A DNA stretch of 64,000 bases from Chitinophagales bacterium (GCA_026129525.1 JAHCHW010000007.1:1-64000); one strand, 5' to 3'; counted from the first letter of the stretch, positions 16,643 to 25,576 are shown. Translations and numbers: made by a program. Notes: generated from the letters alone by a model not told the origin.

Positions 16643-18109
16643 ATGAAAAAGTTCTTTATTCTTCTTGTTACAGTTATCAATAGTTTAGTCGTATCAACAT
16701 TCGCTCAAACGGGAGGAGCCGTGTTTGAAGCCGGTCCCGTAATGAACCGAACAAGGATTGCTCCAGTAATTTCAATGCTTGATAACGGTAAGGTAATTGC
16801 ATTCGGAGGTCGCGAATCCGGATTTATTTCAAGTTCATACGCAGATATCTACGACCCTACTGCCAATTCATTTTCGGAGGTTGCCATGAATACCCCGCGC
16901 GATTTTCCTGCGGTATGCAAATTGGCTAACGGCAATTTTTTAATAGCCGGTGGAGCAATGAACTTAGGAGTTGCACCGGGGTACAATACGGCAGACATTT
17001 ACAACCCGAACACTAATACGTTTACAGCAACCGGTAATATGAATAATGCACGTTGCAGTTTTGCAGCAGCACAACTAAACAACGGGAAAGTTCTTGTGGC
17101 GGGGGCATGGTACAACTCGCAAGGAGCAAGTACAGCCGAGTTATACGACCCTGTTGCAGGAACATTTGCAACCACCGGAAATTTAATTCAGGAACGGTCA
17201 AACCCTTTGGTTTTACCAACTACCGATGGAGGCGCTATAGTTGCCAGCGGTTACCCTACTTTTGGCGGAACGGGATATACCGATGTTGAATATTACAACA
17301 GCACAAGCGGTACTTTCAGCACTTTATCAACCCAACTTATTGCTGCCGATTCCGGCTGGATTGTAGCTATTGATGCACATCGCATGCCCTATCAAAACTA
17401 CCAACGCAACAACGGCAAATACCTCATTCTATCCTATAGATATTTGCCTTCATTGGAATTTGCCTTGCTTGAGTTTGACCCGGCAACTAAGCTGTTTTCA
17501 AAAATAACTACAAGTGCTCCATTAGTAGATACATTGACGGATGCAGGATTTTTTGGGTTTGCATTGAACAAAAGCGATGACATTGTTTATTTGCTTGGCA
17601 TTAAAGCCGGTTCCGACCCGCAGCAACTTAATGTGGTGGGAGTTAACCTGAATAACGGTTTTACATTTCATCCGAACTCATCGCATGCGCTGCCACAGGG
17701 AGAGTATCTTTCTCCTACCATGATGTATGTTCCATCGCTAAGTAAAATTTTGTTGATGGGCGTGGCATCTGCCCCCGATAATTTCAGTGCTACAAACAAA
17801 ACCTATTTAATTGCGCCAAGTGCTGCTACATCCGTAAATGAGCTTGATGCCAACACAGTGGCGATAAAATGTTATCCCAATCCCACTTCGGCTTATTTAA
17901 CTATTGATGCCGATTTAACGGAACAAGGAAGTTACCTTATCAGATTTCAGGATATTGCAGGAAGAGAAGTTTGGAGTGAAAGCCGACATGCCGAAAAAGG
18001 TAAAAACAAATGGATGTTCAATAATGTGGAACTGGCGCCCGGCATTTACAACGTAGTAATATCAGGGAATGGTATTTTCAGCGGTAGTAATCTTGTGGTT
18101 GTAAGGTAA
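16643..18109 (+). CDS. secreted kelch-like repeat protein with type IX sorting domain
   Basis: 488 residues from ATG 16643; the open frame reaches 36 codons further upstream, but the signal peptide begins here (MKKFFILLVTVINSLVVSTFAQ). Kelch-like repeats of about 50 residues follow: NGKVIAFGGRE...YADIYDPTANSFSE, NGNFLIAGGA...ADIYNPNTNTFTA, NGKVLVAGAW...AELYDPVAGTFAT. The last ~80 residues form a type IX secretion C-terminal domain (CYPNPTSAYLTIDADL ... LAPGIYNVVIS). It should be exported by the T9SS and attached to the surface or released; a propeller probably mediates binding. No ligand can be inferred. Confidence 0.8.
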   Translation: MKKFFILLVTVINSLVVSTFAQTGGAVFEAGPVMNRTRIAPVISMLDNGKVIAFGGRESGFISSSYADIYDPTANSFSEVAMNTPRDFPAVCKLANGNFLIAGGAMNLGVAPGYNTADIYNPNTNTFTATGNMNNARCSFAAAQLNNGKVLVAGAWYNSQGASTAELYDPVAGTFATTGNLIQERSNPLVLPTTDGGAIVASGYPTFGGTGYTDVEYYNSTSGTFSTLSTQLIAADSGWIVAIDAHRMPYQNYQRNNGKYLILSYRYLPSLEFALLEFDPATKLFSKITTSAPLVDTLTDAGFFGFALNKSDDIVYLLGIKAGSDPQQLNVVGVNLNNGFTFHPNSSHALPQGEYLSPTMMYVPSLSKILLMGVASAPDNFSATNKTYLIAPSAATSVNELDANTVAIKCYPNPTSAYLTIDADLTEQGSYLIRFQDIAGREVWSESRHAEKGKNKWMFNNVELAPGIYNVVISGNGIFSGSNLVVVR

Positions 18110-18383
18110 ACTCACCGCATTAGGCATATCGCTTAGCGCAGGGGGAGTCAGATCAAAAAGTTTATTTTAAGAATTTGCTGTGCAGTTAAGTTCTCTATAG
18201 GGCAATTGCTTGCCGAAAGTTTACTAATTTGTGGTTCAGGCAGTCCCCCCTTGCTTATTCTTGGTAGCGCACTCTTTACATCAAAAAGGAATGTGGGTTA
18301 CTGTGCCCTGTGTTCAAAAATGTTTATTTCTTTGACACAATAAATAAAACCAACAGCGTTTAACCTGCATATTTTAAGCACAC

Positions 18384-19439
18384 GTGATAGAAATAACCGC
18401 CAAAGAACTGGCTGCCCTGCTCAATGCCCGTTTAGAAGGAAACCCCGATACGAGGGTCAACAAACTCGCTAAAATTGAAGAAGCCGATAAAGACTCTTTC
18501 TGCTTTCTGGCAAACCCAAAGTATTTCCATTACGCGCAAACTGCGGTGGCGGGTATTTTGCTTTGCGATGAAACACTTGAATACAACCCAAAAAATATCG
18601 GTGCTGCGCTACGTGTTAAAGAACCGTATCAGGCATTTCAGAAACTGATGGAACTGTATGCTGCCATGAGCGCTTCGCCCAAAAAAGCGGGCATACACGA
18701 AAAAGCACACCTTGGCAGCAACACCACCTATGGCAATAATTTTTATTTGGCTCCTTTTGCCTTTGTGGGCGATAACGTAACCATTGGCAACAACGTAACC
18801 ATATACCCGCATGTGTATGTGGGCGACAATGCCGCCATTGGCGACAATACTGTTTTATACGCCAACGTTTCGGTGTACCACCATTGCAAAATCGGTAGTG
18901 ATTGCATTATTCACTCGGGAGCCGTAATCGGCAGCGATGGTTTCGGCTTTGCCCCACAGCCCGATGGCACCTACAAAAAAATTCCCCAAACCGGCAATGT
19001 TGAAATAGGTAACCATGTAGAAATCGGAGCTAACACCTGCATTGACCGTGCCGTAATAGGCTCTACCATTATCCGCAACGGAGTTAAACTCGATAACCTG
19101 ATACAAATAGCCCATAATGTGGAGTTAGGTGAAAACACTGCCATTGCTGCACAGGCGGGTATTTCCGGTTCCACCAGGTTTGGCAAAAATGTAATGATTG
19201 GCGGACAAGCCGGCATAACCGGGCACCTTACTATTGCCGATGAAGTAAAAATACAGGCGCAGGCTGCCGTTATACGCGATGTGCCCGAAAAAGGGAAAGG
19301 GCTTTCGGGCGTTCCTGCTATTGATGCCCGCGAACACTACCGCCAGTTAGCCGCCATTAAACGCCTGCCCGACCTGCTCAAAAAAATTGAAGAGTTAGAA
19401 AAACAAATAACTGCATTAGAGCAAACTAAAAATGATTAG
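18384..19439 (+). CDS. lpxD: UDP-3-O-acylglucosamine N-acyltransferase
   Basis: 351 residues from a GTG start (MIEITAKELAALLNARLEGN). An N-terminal uridine-binding domain (to about 105) precedes left-handed hexapeptide repeats (about 110-330) containing GSDGFGFAPQPDGTYKKIPQ and the catalytic histidine segment NLIQIAHNVELGENTAIAAQ, then a C-terminal helix (LPDLLKKIEELEKQITALEQ). It adds the second 3-hydroxyacyl chain to the lipid A precursor. First of the lpxD, lpxC-fabZ, lpxA group on the plus strand. Confidence 0.95.
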   Translation: MIEITAKELAALLNARLEGNPDTRVNKLAKIEEADKDSFCFLANPKYFHYAQTAVAGILLCDETLEYNPKNIGAALRVKEPYQAFQKLMELYAAMSASPKKAGIHEKAHLGSNTTYGNNFYLAPFAFVGDNVTIGNNVTIYPHVYVGDNAAIGDNTVLYANVSVYHHCKIGSDCIIHSGAVIGSDGFGFAPQPDGTYKKIPQTGNVEIGNHVEIGANTCIDRAVIGSTIIRNGVKLDNLIQIAHNVELGENTAIAAQAGISGSTRFGKNVMIGGQAGITGHLTIADEVKIQAQAAVIRDVPEKGKGLSGVPAIDAREHYRQLAAIKRLPDLLKKIEELEKQITALEQTKND

Positions 19440-19474
19440 TTGTATAAACTGTAAATGCCGCAAGGCGGCTGTTC

Positions 19475-19510
19475 CTCCCTCTCCATTCATGGAAAGGGCT
19501 GGGGTGAGGC
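19475..19510 (+). repeat. CTCCCTCTCC...GGGGTGAGGC intergenic repeat, copy A
   Basis: A 36-bp imperfect hairpin element (CTCCCTCTCCATTCATGGAA, then AGGGCTGGGGTGAGGC) between lpxD and lpxC. Copies B and C lie at 21037-21097 and 23531-23566, same orientation. Confidence 0.8.
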
Positions 19511-19519
19511 AACAAATAC

Positions 19520-19533
19520 GCTAAAATTTTAGC
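19520..19533. promoter_or_regulatory. perfect palindrome GCTAAAATTTTAGC overlapping the lpxC promoter
   Basis: A 14-bp perfect palindrome whose right end overlaps the TAGCTTTG -7 element at 19530-19537, a position suited to a repressor operator. Confidence 0.4.
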
Positions 19534-19537
19534 TTTG
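19530..19537 (+). promoter_or_regulatory. TAGCTTTG -7 element of lpxC-fabZ
   Basis: TAnnTTTG match 21 nt before the ATG at 19559. It suggests lpxC-fabZ has its own promoter separate from lpxD. Confidence 0.5.
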
Positions 19538-19558
19538 CGAACTTCTTAAAAATCCTGA

Positions 19559-20962
19559 ATGACGCATTCTTTCCAGCAAACCATTAAAAAAGAAATTTCG
19601 CTTACAGGAGTCGGCTTACACACCGGCAAAAACGTTACCGTTACTTTTCTTCCTGCACCACCCAACCACGGCATAAAATTTCAGCGGGTTGATTTGCCCG
19701 ATAAACCGGTCATTCCGGCCGACTGCGACTTGGTAACCACCGTGCAGCGCGGCACTACCTTACAAAAAGGCAATGCCATGATTGCCACCGTTGAACACCT
19801 CATGAGCGCTTTAATCGGCTTACAAGTGGATAATGTATTGGTGCAAACCGATGGTATCGAAATTCCGATTATTGACGGAAGTGCCCGCCCTTTTGTTGAT
19901 GCACTCGAACAAGCCGGCATTGCAGAGCAGAACGAAGAGCGCGAAGTATTTGAACTGCGCCAGAACATTCACTATCAGGACAAAGAAAGCGGGGTGGAGT
20001 ATTTAGCCATGCCCAGCAACCGCTACAAAGTAACAGCTCTTATTGATTACAAAAGTGAGGTGCTCGGTCAGCAACACGCTACGCTCGATAAAATGACCGA
20101 CTTCAAAAACGAAATTGCCCCTTCCAGAACATTCTGTTTTTTGCACGAGTTAGAAATGTTGCATAAGGCAGGTTTAATAAAAGGCGGAGATTTGAATAAT
20201 GCTATTGTAGTGGTGGACAAACCCATTACCGAACCCGAGCGCCTTCGCTTGGCAGAGTTGTTCAACAAGCCCGATATTACAGTGGTGGAAGAAGGAATAC
20301 TCAACAACGTTAAGTTACATCACCACAACGAACCTGCTCGTCATAAACTGTTGGATGTTGTAGGCGATTTAGGATTGGTGGGCACGCCCATCAATGCCAA
20401 CATTATTGCTACCAAGCCCGGACACAAACACAATGTAGAGTTTGCCAAAGTACTTAAAGCATTCATTAAGCAGGAGCGCATGAAAGACCCCGCTCCGCAA
20501 TACGACCCCAACAAACCACCGGTGTACGATGCAACAGGTATCGAAAAAATTCTGCCGCACCGCTACCCTTTTTTGCTCATTGATAAAATAATCCACCTCA
20601 CCGAAAATGAAGTAGTAGGCGTAAAGGCAATTACCTTCAACGAGCAGTTTTTTCAGGGGCATTTTCCCGGCAACCCCGTAATGCCCGGTGTGTTGCAGTT
20701 AGAAGCCATGGCGCAAACCGGGGGCATTTTAGTATTGCACAAACTCCCCGACCCACAGAACTACGACACCTACTTTATTAAGATTGATAAAGTAAAATTC
20801 AAACAACGTGTAGTACCGGGCGATACCGTTCTTTTTAAACTCGAAATGCTTTCGCCCATGCGTAGAGGAATAATTGAAATGAAAGGAAGCGCCTACGTAG
20901 GCACCAAACTCGTAAGCGAAGCCGAACTAATGGCAAAAATTCAAAAGAAAGAAGGCAAGTAG
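19559..20962 (+). CDS. lpxC-fabZ: bifunctional LpxC deacetylase / FabZ 3-hydroxyacyl-ACP dehydratase
   Basis: 467 residues. LpxC domain (about 1-310): SLTGVGLHTGKNV start, zinc-site regions VEHLMSALIG, ARHKLLDVVGDL and KPGHKHNVEF. FabZ domain (about 320-467): ILPHRYPFLLIDKI, catalytic GHFPGNPVMPGVLQLEAMAQ. LpxC is a zinc deacetylase catalysing the first committed step of lipid A synthesis; FabZ dehydrates 3-hydroxyacyl-ACP in fatty-acid synthesis and competes for the same acyl-ACP pool. The fusion is characteristic of Bacteroidota. All key motifs are present in both halves. Confidence 0.96.
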   Translation: MTHSFQQTIKKEISLTGVGLHTGKNVTVTFLPAPPNHGIKFQRVDLPDKPVIPADCDLVTTVQRGTTLQKGNAMIATVEHLMSALIGLQVDNVLVQTDGIEIPIIDGSARPFVDALEQAGIAEQNEEREVFELRQNIHYQDKESGVEYLAMPSNRYKVTALIDYKSEVLGQQHATLDKMTDFKNEIAPSRTFCFLHELEMLHKAGLIKGGDLNNAIVVVDKPITEPERLRLAELFNKPDITVVEEGILNNVKLHHHNEPARHKLLDVVGDLGLVGTPINANIIATKPGHKHNVEFAKVLKAFIKQERMKDPAPQYDPNKPPVYDATGIEKILPHRYPFLLIDKIIHLTENEVVGVKAITFNEQFFQGHFPGNPVMPGVLQLEAMAQTGGILVLHKLPDPQNYDTYFIKIDKVKFKQRVVPGDTVLFKLEMLSPMRRGIIEMKGSAYVGTKLVSEAELMAKIQKKEGK

Positions 20963-21036
20963 GAAGATGAAAAGTTCGATAAGTAATTCTCTTTATGTAA
21001 ATGTATATGAGTTGTCTCAGCATGAGAGTTGCTATT

Positions 21037-21097
21037 TCTCCCCTCTCCTTTGGAGAGAGCCTGTCCCGAATTTATTTCGGGAGGTAGGGGGTGAGGC
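21037..21097 (+). repeat. CTCCCTCTCC...GGGGTGAGGC intergenic repeat, copy B, with inserted hairpin
   Basis: Same element as copies A and C but lengthened to about 61 bp by an internal segment that is itself a hairpin (TCCCGAATTTATTTCGGGA). Lies between lpxC-fabZ and lpxA. Confidence 0.8.
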
Positions 21098-21136
21098 TAA
21101 ATTCATCTGCACCTTAACACCTTCGCACACTAAAAA

Positions 21137-21928
21137 ATGAACCAACCTTTCTCTTACATACATCCCAGTGCCGAAATTGCCGATAATGTGGTAATTGAAC
21201 CCTTTGTTACTATTTCGAAAGATGTAAAAATAGGAGAGGGCACATGGATAGGTTCGCACGTTACCATTATGGAAGGTGCGCGCATAGGCAAAAACTGCAA
21301 AATATTTCCCGGGGCGGTTATCTCTGCCATTCCGCAAGATTTAAAATACAAAGGCGAAAAAGCCACCGTTGAAATTGGCGACAATGTTACCATACGCGAA
21401 TACGTAACAGTAAACAAAGGCACCGAAGCCGCCATGAAAACCGTAATTGGCGATAACACACTCCTTATGGCTTACGTGCATATTGCGCACGATTGCATCA
21501 TAGGCAACAGTTGTGTACTCGCAAACAATGCCAACCTTGCCGGGCATGTAGAGGTGGGCGACTTTACCATACTGGGCGGCTCCACCAACTTTCAGCAGTT
21601 TACCCGCATCGGCAGGCATGTAATTGTTTCGGGCGGCTGTTTAGTTAATAAAGATATCCCCCCCTTTGTGCGCGCTGCCCGCCACCCTACCACCTACGCT
21701 GGCGTTAACTCCATCGGCTTGCGGAGGCGAGGTTACAGCACCGAGCAAATCAATAAAATAATGGACGTGTACCGCACCCTTTACATCCGCGGCTACAACA
21801 CCTCTGCCGCCTTAAAAATTATCGAAGCAGAAATTCCCGACACTCCCGAAAAAGACGAGATAGTGGACTTCGTCCGCACCAGCGTTCGCGGCATCATGAA
21901 AGGCTTCAAGAGTTCCAGCGATGATTGA
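21137..21928 (+). CDS. lpxA: acyl-ACP--UDP-N-acetylglucosamine O-acyltransferase
   Basis: 263 residues, typical length. Left-handed hexapeptide repeats run over about 1-185 and include the catalytic AYVHIAHDCIIGNSCVLANN and NANLAGHVEVGDFTILGGST. A helical C-terminus contains the LpxA-type NSIGLRRRGYSTEQINKI. It performs the first acylation of lipid A synthesis. With lpxD and lpxC-fabZ it completes the early lipid A enzymes except lpxB. Confidence 0.95.
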   Translation: MNQPFSYIHPSAEIADNVVIEPFVTISKDVKIGEGTWIGSHVTIMEGARIGKNCKIFPGAVISAIPQDLKYKGEKATVEIGDNVTIREYVTVNKGTEAAMKTVIGDNTLLMAYVHIAHDCIIGNSCVLANNANLAGHVEVGDFTILGGSTNFQQFTRIGRHVIVSGGCLVNKDIPPFVRAARHPTTYAGVNSIGLRRRGYSTEQINKIMDVYRTLYIRGYNTSAALKIIEAEIPDTPEKDEIVDFVRTSVRGIMKGFKSSSDD

Positions 21929-22039
21929 CAGATAGCTGTCCACAACTATACTCATTTCCACCTTGCTGCGGTTTCAAAAAATGTTGTAAAGCAATACCAT
22001 ATTCCCCTTGCTATACCTAAGGTTTACTACTTTCGAACC

Positions 22040-23461
22040 ATGGAACGTGAGGTTTTTTCCATAAAGCGCAAGGCTTTACGGCTCAATTTAGATGACACCA
22101 TATACGGAACCTTTGCCGAAATAGGTGCAGGACAGGAAGTAGTTCGAAACTTCTTTCAGGTAGGTGGTGCTTCCGGCACCGTTGCCAAAGCCATGAGCGC
22201 TTACGATATGACCTTCTCCGATGCCATTTACGGTGCCGAAGGAGCCGGGCGCTATGTAAGCGAATCTCGTCTCCATAAAATGATTGACCACGAATACACC
22301 CTGCTCGTAGAACGCCTGCAGGAAGAAAAATATCAGAAAAAACGGTTTTTCGTTTTTGCCAACACCTGCACCACACTAAACTATCTTAAAAACAATGACC
22401 CCCACGGGTGGATGGGCGTTCGCTTTCAAATACAGCCCAATGCTCCGCCAAACGAAGTAGTTTTACATGTTCGCCTCAAAGGAACCGACAGTATTTATCA
22501 GCAGCGTACTATAGGCGGAGTAGGCACTAACTTACTTTTTGCCTGCTTTCACTATCACAGCAACATGGACGATTTTATCGACTCCCTGTTAGATAACCTT
22601 TCTACCGATCAGATTGAAATTGACATGATACGCGTTAAAGGTTATTTGTTTAAAGAAGTAGATAACCGCTTGCTCGCCCTCAAACTCGTTCGCAAAAATT
22701 ACACCGATGGAACCATCTTTGGTGCCGATAAAGAAGTATATCAACCCAAAGATGTTCTCTACAAAAAAGACATCCTTTGCCTTCGCGGAAGGTTTCGCCC
22801 CGTTACCAAAGTAAACGAGGACATGCTTCGCTCCGGTTTACAAACTTTTAAAACACTGGTACAAAACCCCGACAACATTTCGGTACTTGCCGAAATAACG
22901 CTTAACAACCTTTCGGGCGATGGAGAGTTCGACAACAAAGATTTTCTTGACAGAGCCGAATTACTCTGTAGCCTCGGGCATACTGTTATGGTATCCAACT
23001 GCCATAAGCACGATGTGCTCGTAAACTATCTAAACCGCTGCAAACCCAACAGCATCGGCATCATACTCGGTATCCTCAATATTGTAGAACTCTTCAACGA
23101 AAAATATTACAAAAATGCCCCGGGCGAACTGCTGCACTATTTCGGAGAAATATTCATGCATAATACCAAAATGCTGGTGTATCCCTACCAGCCCGAAAAA
23201 AACTCACCGTTAATCTCTACTACTAACCTGCGTGTACCCGATAACCTCTTCATGCTTTACAAGCATCTTCGCCACAACGGCTTTTTAATTGACCTCAAAG
23301 GATACGACAAAAACGTGCTCCAGATATTCTCTCCCAATGTAATTCACATGATAAAACACGGCAAACCCGGCTGGGAAGAGATGGTGCCCGATACCGTGGC
23401 AGATGTTATTAAAGCCCACTGCCTGTTCGAGTATCCCTGCGAAGTTCCTACAGTGAAGTAA
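22040..23461 (+). CDS. conserved protein of unknown function downstream of lpxA
   Basis: 473 residues, soluble, no signal peptide. The first 90 residues are distinctive: RKALRLNLDDTIYGTFAEIG, GAGQEVVRNFFQVGGASGTV, AKAMSAYDMTFSDAIYG and RYVSESRLHKMIDHEY. Later come RFFVFANTCTTLN, WMGVRFQIQPN and NLSGDGEFDNKDFLDRAELL. I remember closely similar proteins in many Bacteroidota, under differing and unconvincing annotations, and cannot assign a reaction. It starts 111 bp after lpxA on the same strand with no strong promoter visible, so co-expression with lipid A genes is possible. The base use looks like its neighbours. Confidence 0.8.
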   Translation: MEREVFSIKRKALRLNLDDTIYGTFAEIGAGQEVVRNFFQVGGASGTVAKAMSAYDMTFSDAIYGAEGAGRYVSESRLHKMIDHEYTLLVERLQEEKYQKKRFFVFANTCTTLNYLKNNDPHGWMGVRFQIQPNAPPNEVVLHVRLKGTDSIYQQRTIGGVGTNLLFACFHYHSNMDDFIDSLLDNLSTDQIEIDMIRVKGYLFKEVDNRLLALKLVRKNYTDGTIFGADKEVYQPKDVLYKKDILCLRGRFRPVTKVNEDMLRSGLQTFKTLVQNPDNISVLAEITLNNLSGDGEFDNKDFLDRAELLCSLGHTVMVSNCHKHDVLVNYLNRCKPNSIGIILGILNIVELFNEKYYKNAPGELLHYFGEIFMHNTKMLVYPYQPEKNSPLISTTNLRVPDNLFMLYKHLRHNGFLIDLKGYDKNVLQIFSPNVIHMIKHGKPGWEEMVPDTVADVIKAHCLFEYPCEVPTVK

Positions 23462-23530
23462 TCCCATTTGCTTTACAATACTGTTTACAAATTAATAGAT
23501 ATAAATAACTATAGCAGACGATGCTGTATT

Positions 23531-23566
23531 TCTCCCTCTCCATTTTGGAGAGGGTCGGGGTGAGGC
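23531..23566 (+). repeat. CTCCCTCTCC...GGGGTGAGGC intergenic repeat, copy C
   Basis: 36-bp element whose arms CCCTCTCC and GGAGAGGG pair perfectly, followed by TCGGGGTGAGGC. It is the cleanest of the three copies. Confidence 0.8.
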
Positions 23567-23674
23567 TCCGCAGTTGTGGCTTGCCTCACCAACAAACCAA
23601 CAACCGCACACTTGCGCTTTCCGCTCTTTTTCTATTTTTATTCCAACACAACAACTTTAAAAACTAAAACCAAC

Positions 23675-24283
23675 ATGAAAAAAATTGCACTCCTCCTTTT
23701 ACTTGCAGGCTCAATTGTTTCGCTTAATGCTCAGGATGTAAAAAAAGTTTTTGGCAGCCCCACATTGGTATGGTACGGCACTGACTTTACATTGGCTAAA
23801 ATGGTAGGCTTTGGCGATGAATCGCCCACAAAAATTAAAGACGAATGTTTCAAACCATGGAACGAGATTGTTATTGATATGGACTTGGCAAAAGTTTTTC
23901 AGAAAAGCGGTATCTATAGAGATCTTGTAGGGGTAAACAAACAAAACCTTGCCCGCGAAACCATGGATTTAAAAAGCAATGAAGAAGTGGAATTCAAACC
24001 CGAAGTAATTGCCGAGCGCGTTAAGCAACTTGTTTTAGGGCAAAAGAAAGAAGGTCTGGGTGCTTTAATGATAGTGCAGAGCTTCGATAAAAATTCCGGA
24101 TTTGCCACCGTGCACGTAGTATTCTTCGACATTGCTTCGCGCGGCATCCTCTGGTCGAAAAAAATGACCGGAAAATCAACAGGCGGAGCAACTTTAAAAG
24201 CATGGACAGGCGCTCTCAAAGATGTTTTCTCCCAAATAGAAAAGAAAGAGTTTAAGGCTTGGAAAATAGAGGCGAACTACTAA
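23675..24283 (+). CDS. exported protein of unknown function
   Basis: 202 residues from ATG 23675; the open frame extends 33 codons upstream, but the signal peptide (MKKIALLLLLAGSIVSLNAQ) starts here. The mature part is a mixed alpha/beta domain with no motif I recognise: KKVFGSPTLVWYGTDFTLAK, LGALMIVQSFDKNSGFATVH, VVFFDIASRGILWSKKMTGK, ending GALKDVFSQIEKKEFKAWK. Similar periplasmic proteins occur in Bacteroidota. Conserved 'lacks function' status is from memory only. Confidence 0.7.
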   Translation: MKKIALLLLLAGSIVSLNAQDVKKVFGSPTLVWYGTDFTLAKMVGFGDESPTKIKDECFKPWNEIVIDMDLAKVFQKSGIYRDLVGVNKQNLARETMDLKSNEEVEFKPEVIAERVKQLVLGQKKEGLGALMIVQSFDKNSGFATVHVVFFDIASRGILWSKKMTGKSTGGATLKAWTGALKDVFSQIEKKEFKAWKIEANY

Positions 24284-24386
24284 GCGCGGCTGATCTGTGA
24301 ATCTGCGGCTATAATTTTTTCATCATTAAGCTGCAAACCGGATTCGTCCAACATCGCATACTCATCTGAAACATCATTCTACCGGC

Positions 24387-25445
24387 ATGAAACCACTACT
24401 GCTTATCACTCTGTTATTGTGTGGGTGGTATAATACGTTGTTTCCCCAATGTGTAATTGACAGCACCATTCAAACCCCGGGTTTCCACCCCGATACCGGC
24501 AGCTATTTACCTAAAGCTTGTACCGGCTCACAATACAATGCGGTAGTGCAAATTTATGCTCCGCAAAGCGTAACCATTTCGCTTGGCAACTTTCCGGTTA
24601 ATTATGTACAGTTAGACTCTATTCCGGCTTTGCCGGGCAACTTGGTTTACAGTACCAATCCGGTAGGAGGGAAGATGAACGGTGGCGAGCGGGGCTGCAT
24701 CAATATTTACGGTTTGGTGAATGTGCCGCCCGGTGATTATCACTTTACCATTTACTACACCGCCAACTTCACGGCTTTCTCTTCACCTGTTTCGCTGGGT
24801 TTTACCGCTCCGTATAAACTACATGTCGATTCCGGCAGCGCAGTGTTCTATAGTCTCAGCGATACCGTTTGCCAATACCCGGGCTATAACCTGGGCGGAA
24901 ACTGGATTACCGCTTCGGGCACCTACACCGATACGCTGATGGCTTCTTCCGGCTGCGATTCGGTGGTTACGCTTCAACTTTCGGTTATCCCTTTTGGTTT
25001 AGAAGTTACTATGCAGGGAAACGCTCTGCACGCACAACCGGGCATGGAATCTTACCAATGGTACGATTGCAGCACGCAAGCTCCCCTAACCGATAAAACC
25101 GACAGTGTGTTTATCCCGGCAGCACCGGGCAGTTACTCGGTAATGGTCAGCAATGGCGAATGCTCCGGCACTTCTTCATGTTTTCTTTTTACCGGTATAA
25201 CTGATTTTGCGAGATCGCATTTTAAGATTTATCCCAACCCTTCCAACGGGCGTTTTCAGGTAATGCTTCCTTTAGCAACTCAAAGAGCAGAGTTGTATGT
25301 TGTAAATTCTATGGGCAGCGTAGTTCACAGGCAGTTACTTACATCAACAAATACCCAAATCGTATCTGTGCTTTCGAGCGGGGTTTATGTTGTGCAGATT
25401 GTAACCGAAACAACTACTTACATCGGAAAATTGCTCATAAAATAG
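24387..25445 (+). CDS. secreted protein with type IX sorting domain
   Basis: 352 residues. A signal peptide (MKPLLLITLLLCGWYNTLFPQ) is followed by a cysteine-containing domain (about 22-150, CVIDSTIQTPGFHPDTGSYL; PPGDYHFTIYYTANF), then a segment of the type DTVCQYPGYNLGGNWITASG...CDSVVTLQLSV seen in Bacteroidota surface proteins, an Ig-like stretch (ESYQWYDCSTQAPL; GSYSVMVSNGECSG), and a C-terminal T9SS sorting domain (HFKIYPNPSNGRFQVML ... LSSGVYVVQIVTETTTYIGK). It should be surface-bound or secreted by the type IX system. Confidence 0.75.
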   Translation: MKPLLLITLLLCGWYNTLFPQCVIDSTIQTPGFHPDTGSYLPKACTGSQYNAVVQIYAPQSVTISLGNFPVNYVQLDSIPALPGNLVYSTNPVGGKMNGGERGCINIYGLVNVPPGDYHFTIYYTANFTAFSSPVSLGFTAPYKLHVDSGSAVFYSLSDTVCQYPGYNLGGNWITASGTYTDTLMASSGCDSVVTLQLSVIPFGLEVTMQGNALHAQPGMESYQWYDCSTQAPLTDKTDSVFIPAAPGSYSVMVSNGECSGTSSCFLFTGITDFARSHFKIYPNPSNGRFQVMLPLATQRAELYVVNSMGSVVHRQLLTSTNTQIVSVLSSGVYVVQIVTETTTYIGKLLIK

Positions 25446-25532
25446 CTCGGCTATCCACATAAATCGTACTTTTCCTCACTTTTTTAATCGTTAATAAATT
25501 ATAACTGACTATCCCTTCGGTTAAACCTGCCA

Positions 25533-25540
25533 TAGCTTTG
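25533..25540 (+). promoter_or_regulatory. TAGCTTTG -7 element of the OmpR-type regulator gene
   Basis: TAnnTTTG match 36 nt before ATG 25577, directly abutting a 19-bp palindrome. Confidence 0.5.
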
Positions 25541-25559
25541 ATTTGTTAAATTAACAAAT
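25541..25559. promoter_or_regulatory. 19-bp perfect inverted repeat, probable operator
   Basis: ATTTGTTAA-A-TTAACAAAT: perfect 9-bp arms around a single base, starting at the first base after the -7 element and ending 17 bp before the response regulator ATG. The position over the expected transcription start suits autorepression (inference). Confidence 0.5.
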
Positions 25560-25576
25560 ACCAAAACCATATAACT

